Assembly: GCA_964526475.1 (NCBI GenBank)
Contig: CAZGKF010000091.1
Coordinates: 1 to 5,985 of the forward strand
Source of the DNA: CAYVTV01 sp964526475
GTDB taxonomy: Bacteria > Bacteroidota > Bacteroidia > Bacteroidales > GCA-2748055
Direction of reading: 5' to 3'
DNA length: 5,985 nucleotides
The notes below the pieces were generated by a model. The model worked only from the letters and a program-made list of their open reading frames with translations, was not told the origin of the DNA and did no database searches. Made by a program: the position numbers and the translations under genes. Shown in pieces: positions 1-5,855 of the stretch (the stretch's first letter is position 1; the number at the start of each line of letters is the position of its first letter).

Positions 1-62
1 ACATTCTTAATTGCCGAAAATCGAACATATTTGTTTTCCGGTAACAGCTTCCTGTAATCGGG

Positions 63-1481
63 ATGGATTTAGCCGACTTGCTGGCTTTGGAAGATCCGGA
101 ATTGGAGAAGAAGTTCCATAGTGGCAATCCTGCCTATAAACAAGATCGTTTTGATCACTTCAAATCCAAGCTGGACTATTTTGAGAAAGAACTGGGCCGG
201 CATGGTGTTAACCGCATGGTCCTATGGGAAGAATATAAAGCCGATTATCCTCAAGGGTATGCTTATACCCAGTTTTGTCATCATTTAAGGCAACAGCTGA
301 TTGCTCGTAATCCATCAATGGTATTAACCCATCAACCAGGTGAGCAGTTGTTTGTTGATTTTGCGGGAAAGAAACTGTCTTATATTGATCGGCAGACCGG
401 CGAAGTTATTTGGTGCCCGGTTTTTGTTGCCTGTTTACCATATTCGGATTATTCCTTTGTATTTGCAGTAAGAAGCCAGAGTATCGAGGATTTTATCTAT
501 GCATTAAGAATGTGCCTGGAACACCTGGGAGGAGTTCCCCTGATCCTGGTTCCGGATAATTTAAAATCAGCGATAATAAAGGCAAGTCGTTACGAACCTG
601 ATGCTAACCGTGCCCTGGAAGACTTCTGCAACCACTATAACATGGGCATAATACCAGCAAGGGTGGCAAAGCCAAAAGATAAAGCATTGGTTGAGAACCA
701 GGTTAAAATGGCTTATTCCAGAATCTATGCAAAAATCAGGAACATGCAATTTTTTGATCTTCATTCCCTGAATCAGGCCATTACTGGGTTTAATCGCAGG
801 CACAATCAAACCCGCATGCAGCAAAGACCTTATTGTCGTGAAGAATGTTTTTTAGCCAATGAGAAGCATCTCCTACAGGCCTTACCGGAAGAAGCTTATG
901 AGATTAAGTACTACAAGGAATTAAAAGTTGCTAAGAACAACCATATCCGCTTGAGCTGTGATAAGCATTATTACAGCGTTCCTTATCGCTGGATCGGAGA
1001 AAAGGTAAAAGTAATATATACCCGGTCCATGGTGCGTATCTATGCCAAGGGAGAGCAGGTGGCCATCCATCAAAGGGATTATACGCCCTATAGCTACACC
1101 ACTGTCAAAGAGCATTTATGCTCTCATCACCAGTATTACCTGGACCGGAGCCCGGCATATTACATTGCCAGGGCAGGTAAAATGACAAAAGAATTACAGC
1201 AAATCGTTGAGCTGCTGTTCCTGGGAGGAAGGTTCCCGGAACAAAATTACAGAACCTGCGACGGACTATTTAACCTGTATAAGAAAACAAGTCCGGAAAT
1301 CTTCACCAGGGCCTGTAAAGAAGCCCTGGAGTGTAAAACATACTCCTATCGCTTCTTAATGAGGATCATTGAATACATGAATAAATATCCCGACCAGGAA
1401 GCTCCGCCGGTAGCTCTGCCAAACCATGAGAATATCAGGGGGAAGGAGTATTTTAATAAACAGTTAAACTTAAATTTTTAA
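63..1481 (+). CDS. istA: IS21-family transposase IstA (N-terminus missing or degenerate)
   Basis: DDE-type transposase that would cut and join the IS ends together with the IstB ATPase. The 472 residues from the ATG at 63 hold an rve-type integrase core: first Asp in LFVDFAG (D99), second in VPDNLK (D165), and Glu in KALVENQV (E211), spaced as in IS21 transposases. The C-terminal part contains the family-type HYYSVPYRWIG stretch (302-312) and ends with NIRGKEYF (457-464). Family members normally begin with a helix-turn-helix of about 50 residues before the segment that reads here as GMDLADLLALEDPEL. In this frame a stop lies at 42-44, and the other two frames are closed at 8-10 and 55-57. The ATG at 63 is therefore probably not the original start, and the gene may be frameshifted or 5'-degenerate. 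No Shine-Dalgarno sequence precedes this ATG. The stop is 4 bp before istB. Confidence 0.88.
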   Translation: MDLADLLALEDPELEKKFHSGNPAYKQDRFDHFKSKLDYFEKELGRHGVNRMVLWEEYKADYPQGYAYTQFCHHLRQQLIARNPSMVLTHQPGEQLFVDFAGKKLSYIDRQTGEVIWCPVFVACLPYSDYSFVFAVRSQSIEDFIYALRMCLEHLGGVPLILVPDNLKSAIIKASRYEPDANRALEDFCNHYNMGIIPARVAKPKDKALVENQVKMAYSRIYAKIRNMQFFDLHSLNQAITGFNRRHNQTRMQQRPYCREECFLANEKHLLQALPEEAYEIKYYKELKVAKNNHIRLSCDKHYYSVPYRWIGEKVKVIYTRSMVRIYAKGEQVAIHQRDYTPYSYTTVKEHLCSHHQYYLDRSPAYYIARAGKMTKELQQIVELLFLGGRFPEQNYRTCDGLFNLYKKTSPEIFTRACKEALECKTYSYRFLMRIIEYMNKYPDQEAPPVALPNHENIRGKEYFNKQLNLNF

Positions 1482-1485
1482 TCTT

Positions 1486-2169
1486 ATGACAGAAATCGAA
1501 AACAAACTAAGGCAATTACGCTTAAAAGGAATGCTTGAAAGCTGGGAAGCCATGAAGGAGACCCGCAGTATCCATGAATTAACATTTACAGACGGAATAG
1601 AGATGTTGCTGCAGGCAGAAGAAGAACAACGCCGAAACAGCCGTTTTGAACGTCTGTTAAGAAGCGCAAGGTTCCGGTACCAAGCCAGTATTGAAGAGAT
1701 CAATTTTGATCCCACAAGAGGGCTGGACAAAGCATTACTAACAGACCTGGCAACCTGTAATTATATAACCAAAGGGGAATCCTTGCTAATCACCGGAGCT
1801 ACCGGTTGCGGGAAGTCTTTCCTAGCTTCTGCCCTGGGGCACCAGGCATGTTCTCATGGGCATTCAGTAGCTTATTTTAACACACAGAAGTTCATGCTCA
1901 GGGTAAAAATGGCCCGCTTGGAAGGCAGTATATTGAAATTTTTTGATAAAATTGCAAAAACATCCCTGTTCATCCTGGATGACTTTGGGTTAACAAACCT
2001 GGAGAGGCAACATCAATTGGATCTGATGGAGATCATCGAAGACAGGCACGGAAAGGCTTCTACCATCATCTCCAGTCAGATCCCGGTGGCAAACTGGTAC
2101 GATATTATCAGCGAAGCTACCATTGCTGATTATCCTCACTTTTCCATTATGCGAAGTAGTCAGATTTAA
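1486..2169 (+). pseudogene. istB: IS21 helper ATPase IstB, 5' part, split by the RIT element
   Basis: AAA+ ATPase that assembles with IstA and selects target DNA during IS21 transposition. Residues 1-90 are the helical N-terminal region (ENKLRQLRLKGMLESWE). Walker A is GATGCGKS at 104-111. Walker B is LFILDDFG, with D165 and D166. The segment STIISSQIPVANWYDII (192-208) is typical of the family. Authentic IstB sequence runs through ATIAD (residue 215, base 2130). The open frame then continues into the inserted element and adds 12 foreign residues (YPHFSIMRSSQI) before a stop at 2167-2169. The expected C-terminal segment is found at 5687-5764. Rejoined, the protein would be about 239 residues, close to the usual IstB length. 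The ATG is 4 bp after the istA stop, with an A/T-rich leader and no Shine-Dalgarno sequence. The truncated product keeps both Walker motifs but lacks the basic C-terminal tail, and is probably not functional. Confidence 0.93.
2128..2158 (+). repeat. Left 31-bp terminal inverted repeat of the RIT element
   Basis: These 31 bases are the exact reverse complement of 5628-5658. The outermost bases are GATTATCCTCAC, of which GAT is also the last intact istB codon. The inner part holds CATTATGCGAA (2145-2155), a motif found several times at both ends. The pair probably marks the element ends and provides recombinase-binding sites. The bases between this repeat and the ritC stop (2159-2232) hold no gene, only the second motif copy at 2210-2224. 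Confidence 0.93.
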
Positions 2170-2209
2170 TATGTTTTTTTCCAATGGCTTAGCTCTCTTA
2201 ATACTGTCA

Positions 2210-2224
2210 ATTACTTCGCATAAT
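2210..2224 (-). repeat. Internal copy of the end motif beside the left terminus
   Basis: The 15-mer ATTACTTCGCATAAT also occurs exactly at 5626-5640, inside and just before the right inverted repeat. Here it lies in the opposite direction to the left terminal copy: ATTATGCGAAGTAGT at 2146-2160 is its reverse complement at 14 of 15 positions. The two form a dyad about 50 bp apart in the non-coding stretch after ritC. A second, internal recombinase-binding site is the likeliest reading. Confidence 0.7.
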
Positions 2225-2232
2225 ATTTAACC

Positions 2233-3258
2233 TCATTTAGCAAGGTTTTTCAGCATTACCATTAATTGATTATTACCCTTCCATGCTGGTATATTTTCTG
2301 CCGTTATATTTTTATAAGCGTTCTTCACCGCTTCAAATGTAAATTTAGGGTTCATTCGAGCATATATTTCTGTTGTCAATACCGATTTGTGTCCCAGGAA
2401 GTCCCTAATATGCATCAATTCAACCTTTGATTCCAATAAATTCATTGCCTTGGAATGCCTAATGGCATGACAACTCAAACGATCAGGTATCAGAGATGGG
2501 TTTTTCTCGTTGGCCATTTTTACATATTTAAACAAGATATTATTAATCCCATTTCGTGTCATCTTCTGCCCCTGATAATTTGGAAATAAAGGTTTTTGCG
2601 CATTCTCCCTGCTTAAAAGACCGCTTTGGGTCATGTATTGCCTGAGCAGTTCTACCTGCTTATCAGGAAGAGGTACTGACCGATATTTATTACCCTTTCC
2701 ATACAGGAGAACCCTATATGGTTTGTTTGTGATGAACAGGGAAGAAGGAGTCAGATCAATAATCTCCTGAACCCTTGCGGCACTTTCATACATCAATGAT
2801 AACAGGGCAAGGTCGCGGAGTCCTTTGTCATTTTGAGTGTTTGGTTGTTGCAACAGCAACTTAATACCATCAATATTCAGATAATTCAAAACTTTTCTAT
2901 CTGTCCTTTTAGCAGGAATAGATAATATTTGATGAAAGTCGAACAAATGCACTGGATTCATATATTCGGCATATTTTATAAAAGAAGATATAGCTGCTAA
3001 ACGTTGATTGCGTGTAGCATTGCCACAGCCCCTTTCTTTCTGGAGCCAATCAAGGAAGTCTACTACCATATCCTTATTAAGATGAGTGAATGATAGCTTG
3101 GTAACAGGCACCTTCCTGTTCTCATGTAAATATTTGATGAACAGGATAAAGGTATAGCTGTATGATTTTATCGTATTCGCACTAACTCCTTTTTCATGAG
3201 GCAGGTAGTTGTTCAGAAAACCTGACAATAGTCGGGCAAAATCGTTTACATGTTTCAT
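2233..3258 (-). CDS. ritC: Tyrosine recombinase, third gene of the RIT trio
   Basis: Site-specific DNA recombinase of the tyrosine (phage integrase/Xer) family, 341 aa, expected to act with the two upstream recombinases on the element ends. Residues about 8-105 form the helical core-binding domain (FLNNYLPHEKGVSANTIKSY). The catalytic domain follows: Arg I in ESAARVQEI (R162), the beta-hairpin Lys in YGKGNK (K188), HAIRH (H264, R267), LGH (H290) and the nucleophile in TTEIYARM (Y299). All expected catalytic residues are present. The ATG is 2 bp after the ritB stop with no Shine-Dalgarno sequence, so translational coupling is likely. The ATG is the first available start because it sits directly at the ritB end. 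Like standalone Xer proteins it is close to 300 residues, with a C-terminal tail of about 40 residues after the tyrosine. The stop is about 100 bp inside the left end of the element. Confidence 0.92.
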   Translation of the reverse strand: MKHVNDFARLLSGFLNNYLPHEKGVSANTIKSYSYTFILFIKYLHENRKVPVTKLSFTHLNKDMVVDFLDWLQKERGCGNATRNQRLAAISSFIKYAEYMNPVHLFDFHQILSIPAKRTDRKVLNYLNIDGIKLLLQQPNTQNDKGLRDLALLSLMYESAARVQEIIDLTPSSLFITNKPYRVLLYGKGNKYRSVPLPDKQVELLRQYMTQSGLLSRENAQKPLFPNYQGQKMTRNGINNILFKYVKMANEKNPSLIPDRLSCHAIRHSKAMNLLESKVELMHIRDFLGHKSVLTTEIYARMNPKFTFEAVKNAYKNITAENIPAWKGNNQLMVMLKNLAK

Positions 3259-3260
3259 GG

Positions 3261-4262
3261 TTATTTTTCATTTATGGCCGGAAAATCCGGTAAAATATCT
3301 ACATACAATCCATCGGTATTTTTCAACAATTCTGGATACATTTGCGAGGTCAGTCTTATATATTGTTCGGTGGATTCCAGCGACTGATGCCCGAGATAAG
3401 TTGAAAGATAAGGCCATGAACAATATAGGTCCACACCTTCATCTGAGAGTTTGAGAAAAGAATGACAAGCAAAGGTGTGTCTGATATCATGGATTCTGGG
3501 GCCTTTTCTGTCACCAGTAAAAGGGATTCCTGCAATTTCAAGCACCTTTCGGAACCAGCGATGTACTGCAGCATGTTTACAAACCCCACCATTCAATGAG
3601 TCAAGGAATGGGCTGTTTTGCCGTTTCAAATCATTGACGGGAAGCTTATCCCGATGTGCCAGATAATCTTTACAGACAACAGTAAGCGAGTCAGACATAG
3701 GTGCCAACCTGTCTTTCCCATTTTTAGTATCTTTTAAGCTCAGATATTTCCCACTAATATTTACATCCTTGTTCTGAAGAGATAAAGCCTCACTGATACG
3801 AATACCTGTTCCATAAAGTAGCCGTAACAGGCAGGGCATAATTAATATACAGGAAGCAACACTCCTGCATTTCATCCTCAGGCTATCACAAGCACGAAAA
3901 ATTGCATTTATTTCCTCATAGGAATAGATATAGGGGATAAATGTTCCCCGTCGGTATTTGGGAAGTTGGGGGACATAGGTTTTGATTCCCTGATTAAGAA
4001 GATATTCTGCCAACTGTTTTACCACTTTAACTTTACTATATATGGTAAGTTCAGCTTCATTATGGTTCCTATCAGCCCATTTATCAGATAACTCTTTGGT
4101 CAATACAACGCTTGTATGACCCTGATCCAGTATAAACTGATCAAATCTATAAAGAAGTCTTTCCTCTTCTTCATATTTATAGCCAAGACTTCTTTTCAGA
4201 CCTATAAAGTCGTTGATGTATGGAGCATATATACTCCAGAATGATTTGCTGCTCATGACCAT
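3261..4262 (-). CDS. ritB: Tyrosine recombinase, second gene of the RIT trio
   Basis: Tyrosine-family site-specific recombinase, 333 aa. The N-terminal core-binding region spans about 7-105 (FIGLKRSLGYKYEEEERLLYRF). The catalytic domain shows LLYGTGIRISEAL with Arg I (R155), a Lys-bearing hairpin DTKNGKDRLAP (K180 or K183), HDIRHTFA (H258, R261), YLGHQSLESTEQYIRL with H292 and the nucleophile Y301. The set is complete. The start at 4262 overlaps the ritA stop by 10 bp and has a strong Shine-Dalgarno sequence (AAAGGAGG) 6 nt upstream, inside ritA. An alternative ATG two codons later overlaps the ritA stop as ATGA but is 12 nt from that site, so the first ATG is preferred. The ritB stop is 2 bp before ritC. 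The overlapping arrangement indicates one transcript and coordinated amounts of the three proteins. Confidence 0.92.
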   Translation of the reverse strand: MVMSSKSFWSIYAPYINDFIGLKRSLGYKYEEEERLLYRFDQFILDQGHTSVVLTKELSDKWADRNHNEAELTIYSKVKVVKQLAEYLLNQGIKTYVPQLPKYRRGTFIPYIYSYEEINAIFRACDSLRMKCRSVASCILIMPCLLRLLYGTGIRISEALSLQNKDVNISGKYLSLKDTKNGKDRLAPMSDSLTVVCKDYLAHRDKLPVNDLKRQNSPFLDSLNGGVCKHAAVHRWFRKVLEIAGIPFTGDRKGPRIHDIRHTFACHSFLKLSDEGVDLYCSWPYLSTYLGHQSLESTEQYIRLTSQMYPELLKNTDGLYVDILPDFPAINEK

Positions 4263-5503
4263 AGTATACCTCCTTTCTGATCGTAAAAAAGAGGATTAAC
4301 CTGAAGTACTTCCAAGGCGCATTTGCCAAGGGATTCGGTATCAATCCGTATGTAATGCCTGGTTGAATTTGTGTTTTTGTGACCGAGAACCTCGCTGATC
4401 ACAGGAAGGGACTGTTTATTGTTAAGTAGTTCCTTAACAAGACTATGGCGGAGGGCATGGCCACCATGTCTCCTGTTAGTTGATCTAAACCCAGCATTGG
4501 AAAATCTGCGATTTATCATACCAGCAATAGTGTGTTGACGGATGGGAAGAAATGGAGATATTACAAGTAAAAAGATATACTGTTCATCAGACTTAGGCCT
4601 CCCATATTGGATATAATCAAGAAGTGCGTTTCCAATTACCGGTAATAAAGGAAGAGAGAGATTTTTCCCGGTTTTATATTGCCTAAGAATGATTGTATTC
4701 TGATCCCAATGTAAGTTCTCGAATCGGAGACGTGCGATATCGGATGTTCTTAATCCAAGATAGGCGGCGAGCACTAATATGGCGTAATCCCTCTTTCCTA
4801 CAATATTTCCTCTGTCAACCGATTTCAGTAACTTTTCTATTTCTTCTTCCGTGTAATATGCTGGTAATTTGGCCTGCTTCTGATAATTGTCCTTTGGAAT
4901 GAAAGTCGATATATTGGTGGAGATGATCCCCTTTTCATAAAGAAATTTGAAAAAACCGCGTAAATCCATTAAAGTATCGTGTATGAGAGCTTTTTTATTG
5001 GGATCAAGATTTTTAATAAAGGTGATAATGTGATGGTGCTGAATATTATGAATACTATAAATGCCATTCGCTGAAAGCCAGAAATTAAAATTACTCATGT
5101 GACTTTCAATCTTATCAATAGTTATTTCCCTTAAACGACGTGATCGTTTATAAGCAAGAAAATCTTTCATCATAAGACCGATAGAACCATCCAAATACCT
5201 GACCTTACATTTCCGTATTATGGAACCGTTTTCTATATACTCGGAGAGTACTAAAACAGATTTTTCAATGAGTTTTTCTTCATCAGTTAGTTCTCCATGA
5301 GTTCTGCCCTTATAAAACTCGAGCATAAAGTCTTTACATACTGAGGGACTGATGAATTTCAGCCTGCGCTTTCCCATATACTCCTTGACAGGAAGCCATC
5401 GGCTCCGGTAATGGCGAAGCGTAACATACTTGTAAGAAAATTCCTCCTTCAGGTAATTGTATGCCTTTGAGGTAATTTCTTCGTAATCGAAATTGTTTTG
5501 CAT
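4253..5503 (-). CDS. ritA: Tyrosine recombinase, first gene of the RIT trio
   Basis: Tyrosine-family site-specific recombinase, 416 aa, about 100 residues longer than Xer-type proteins because of an extra N-terminal region (1-100) before the core-binding domain (about 108-205, FLAYKRSRRLREITIDKIES). Catalytic residues: Arg I in LGLRTSDIARL (R252), Lys in RQYKTGK (K277 or K280), HALRH (H349, R352), LGH (H375), and the nucleophile in TRHYIRI (Y384), followed by a short tail. All are intact. It is the promoter-proximal gene, with 124 bp between its ATG and the right inverted repeat. No Shine-Dalgarno sequence is visible; the leader is A/T-rich (AAAATTATTATT directly before the ATG). The start codon lies within a copy of the GCATAAT motif, half of an inverted repeat whose other arm is at 5560-5572. 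Binding of a recombinase there could repress its own synthesis; this is inference. Confidence 0.92.
   Translation of the reverse strand: MQNNFDYEEITSKAYNYLKEEFSYKYVTLRHYRSRWLPVKEYMGKRRLKFISPSVCKDFMLEFYKGRTHGELTDEEKLIEKSVLVLSEYIENGSIIRKCKVRYLDGSIGLMMKDFLAYKRSRRLREITIDKIESHMSNFNFWLSANGIYSIHNIQHHHIITFIKNLDPNKKALIHDTLMDLRGFFKFLYEKGIISTNISTFIPKDNYQKQAKLPAYYTEEEIEKLLKSVDRGNIVGKRDYAILVLAAYLGLRTSDIARLRFENLHWDQNTIILRQYKTGKNLSLPLLPVIGNALLDYIQYGRPKSDEQYIFLLVISPFLPIRQHTIAGMINRRFSNAGFRSTNRRHGGHALRHSLVKELLNNKQSLPVISEVLGHKNTNSTRHYIRIDTESLGKCALEVLQVNPLFYDQKGGILWS
4269..4276 (-). promoter_or_regulatory. Strong ribosome binding site for ritB inside ritA
   Basis: On the minus strand AAAGGAGG lies 6 nt before the ritB ATG at 4262 and encodes KGG of the ritA C-terminus. 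It is the only near-consensus Shine-Dalgarno sequence before any of the genes here, and it decides the ritB start in favour of the upstream ATG. It suggests that ritB can be translated independently of, or more strongly than, ritA. Confidence 0.7.
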
Positions 5504-5572
5504 AATAATAATTTTTAGTGTAACCTGTTATCAGGGCTTTTACCCAGATTACAAAGAAAATTATTATGCAAA
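5497..5572 (-). promoter_or_regulatory. ritA leader with inverted repeat overlapping the start codon
   Basis: TTTGCATAATAAT (5497-5509) and ATTATTATGCAAA (5560-5572) are perfect 13-bp inverted arms 50 bp apart. The left arm contains the ritA ATG (5501-5503). Both carry the GCATAAT core found at the element ends. Between the arms, on the minus strand, TTGTTT (5570-5575) and TGTAAT (5548-5553) with a 16-bp spacer could form a weak -35/-10 pair, which would put the upstream arm inside the promoter. The repeat is directly visible; the promoter and an operator role are guesses. The rest of 5573-5627 is A/T-rich with no gene. Confidence 0.4.
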
Positions 5573-5627
5573 CAAAATGATGATTAAATAATTATATGGT
5601 ATTGATTATTAGAGTATTTCTAATTAT

Positions 5628-5658
5628 TACTTCGCATAATGGAAAAGTGAGGATAATC
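5628..5658 (-). repeat. Right 31-bp terminal inverted repeat of the RIT element
   Basis: Exact reverse complement of 2128-2158, beginning TACTTCGCATAATGG and ending GAGGATAATC. Unlike the left copy, it is not directly next to istB: about 28 more element-derived bases carrying a palindrome follow before istB resumes at 5687. The copy of the 15-mer ATTACTTCGCATAAT at 5626-5640 overlaps its inner end. Confidence 0.93.
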
Positions 5659-5689
5659 GGCATTATGCGAATGTTAGCATAATGCCGAT
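5656..5689. repeat. 13-8-13 palindrome at the right RIT terminus
   Basis: ATCGGCATTATGC (5656-5668) and GCATAATGCCGAT (5677-5689) are perfect inverted arms around the 8-nt centre GAATGTTA. Two inverted arms of 11-13 bp around a 6-8 bp asymmetric centre is the usual form of a tyrosine recombinase core site, as in lox, FRT and dif sites. The outer arm ends in the GAT that begins the istB remnant. No such palindrome exists at the left end. It may be the core recombination site of the element or a binding site for one of the three recombinases. As RNA it could also form a hairpin, but no U-tract follows, so a terminator is unlikely. Confidence 0.8.
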
Positions 5690-5764
5690 GCTATCCTGGA
5701 CAGATTAATCCATACTTCGTTCAGAATAGAACTTAAAGGAGAGAGTTTAAGAAGAAAACGGTAA
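5687..5764 (+). pseudogene. istB: IstB C-terminal remnant, separated from its gene by the RIT element
   Basis: Read in frame from GAT at 5687, the sequence gives DAILDRLIHTSFRIELKGE followed by a basic tail (SLRRKR) and a TAA at 5762-5764. This is the characteristic C-terminus of IstB proteins and exactly continues ...ATIA(D) of the 5' part ending at 2130. There is no start codon, and a TAG lies in frame at 5675-5677, so this piece cannot be expressed alone. The preceding GCC (5684-5686) would also encode the expected Ala, but may belong to the palindrome of the inserted element. Confidence 0.92.
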
Positions 5765-5807
5765 AAATGTCAGTAAAAAACTGTTCTTTGAATTAAAACC
5801 TAAACAG

Positions 5808-5851
5808 GGGGGTCAGTATCACCGAAATAGGGGGTCAGTATCACCGAAATA
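5808..5851 (+). repeat. Two tandem 22-bp repeats at the IS21 right end
   Basis: Two identical 22-bp units, 5808-5829 and 5830-5851, each GGGGGTCAGTATCACC followed by GAAATA, lie head to tail with no spacer. They sit about 43 bp after the true istB stop. IS21-family elements carry repeated transposase-binding sequences at their ends, so these are read as right-end binding sites. The partner repeats at the left end are outside the window. The stretch 5765-5807 between istB and the repeats holds no gene. Confidence 0.8.
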
Positions 5852-5855
5852 TCCA

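Larger units (their letters stand above)
2131..5686 (-). mobile_element. Recombinase-in-Trio (RIT) element inserted in istB
   Basis: Three consecutive tyrosine recombinase genes on the minus strand fill almost the whole insert and are flanked by a 31-bp perfect inverted repeat. This fits the published RIT elements (three linked recombinase genes ritA-ritB-ritC, about 3.5 kb, inverted repeats at the ends). The insertion is certain because the istB reading frame is broken after ATIAD and resumes as (D)AILDRL on the other side. The borders given assume that the trinucleotide GAT is shared by both junctions (2128-2130 and 5687-5689), which restores istB as ATT GCT GAT GCT ATC. A longer, imperfect shared block GC(T/C)GAT is also possible, so the borders are uncertain by a few bases. 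No cargo gene is present. All three recombinases look intact, so the element may still be active. Confidence 0.88.
1..5855 (+). mobile_element. IS21-family insertion sequence, left end outside window, interrupted by a RIT element
   Basis: The sequence shows an IstA-type DDE transposase followed 4 bp later by an IstB-type AAA+ ATPase on the same strand, which is the defining layout of the IS21 family. Two tandem 22-bp repeats lie downstream of the real istB stop, as expected for the multiple terminal binding sites of this family. The right tip is proposed at 5855 because the second repeat is followed by TCCA, giving a TGGA... terminus on the reverse strand. IS21 elements often begin with TG and end with CA. 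The left terminus and the start of istA are not in the window. About 3.56 kb of the span is a second element inserted in istB, so without it the IS portion here is about 2.3 kb. The exact right boundary is inferred. Confidence 0.8.

Noticed and set aside
640..655. GCATAAT match inside istA as another recombinase site
   Set aside because: It encodes the conserved GIIP residues, has no long-motif extension or inverted partner, and is outside the RIT element. A similar chance match lies in ritB near 3836.
567..1115. Minus-strand open frames inside istA
   Set aside because: Short, without recognisable motifs, fully antisense to the well-supported transposase; they are shadows of its codon use.
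3209..3666. Plus-strand and alternative minus-frame open frames inside ritB
   Set aside because: They lie within a recombinase gene with clear catalytic motifs and have no domain signal of their own.
2233..5503. Tn554-like transposon or integron
   Set aside because: Tn554 has two tyrosine recombinases plus a non-recombinase TnpC and carries resistance genes. Here all three genes have full recombinase catalytic sets and there is no cargo, attC array or single integron integrase.
5656..5689. Right-end palindrome as a Rho-independent terminator
   Set aside because: No T-run follows on either strand that would suit termination, and the gene on the minus strand starts downstream of it. Its arms repeat the recombinase-type motif.
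5771..5783. CAGT-AAAAA-ACTG as a terminator after istB
   Set aside because: The stem is only 4 bp and no U-tract follows.
5808..5851. Tandem repeats as a CRISPR array or iteron origin
   Set aside because: Only two units with no spacers, no cas or rep gene nearby, and a position directly after istB that fits an IS21 terminal end.
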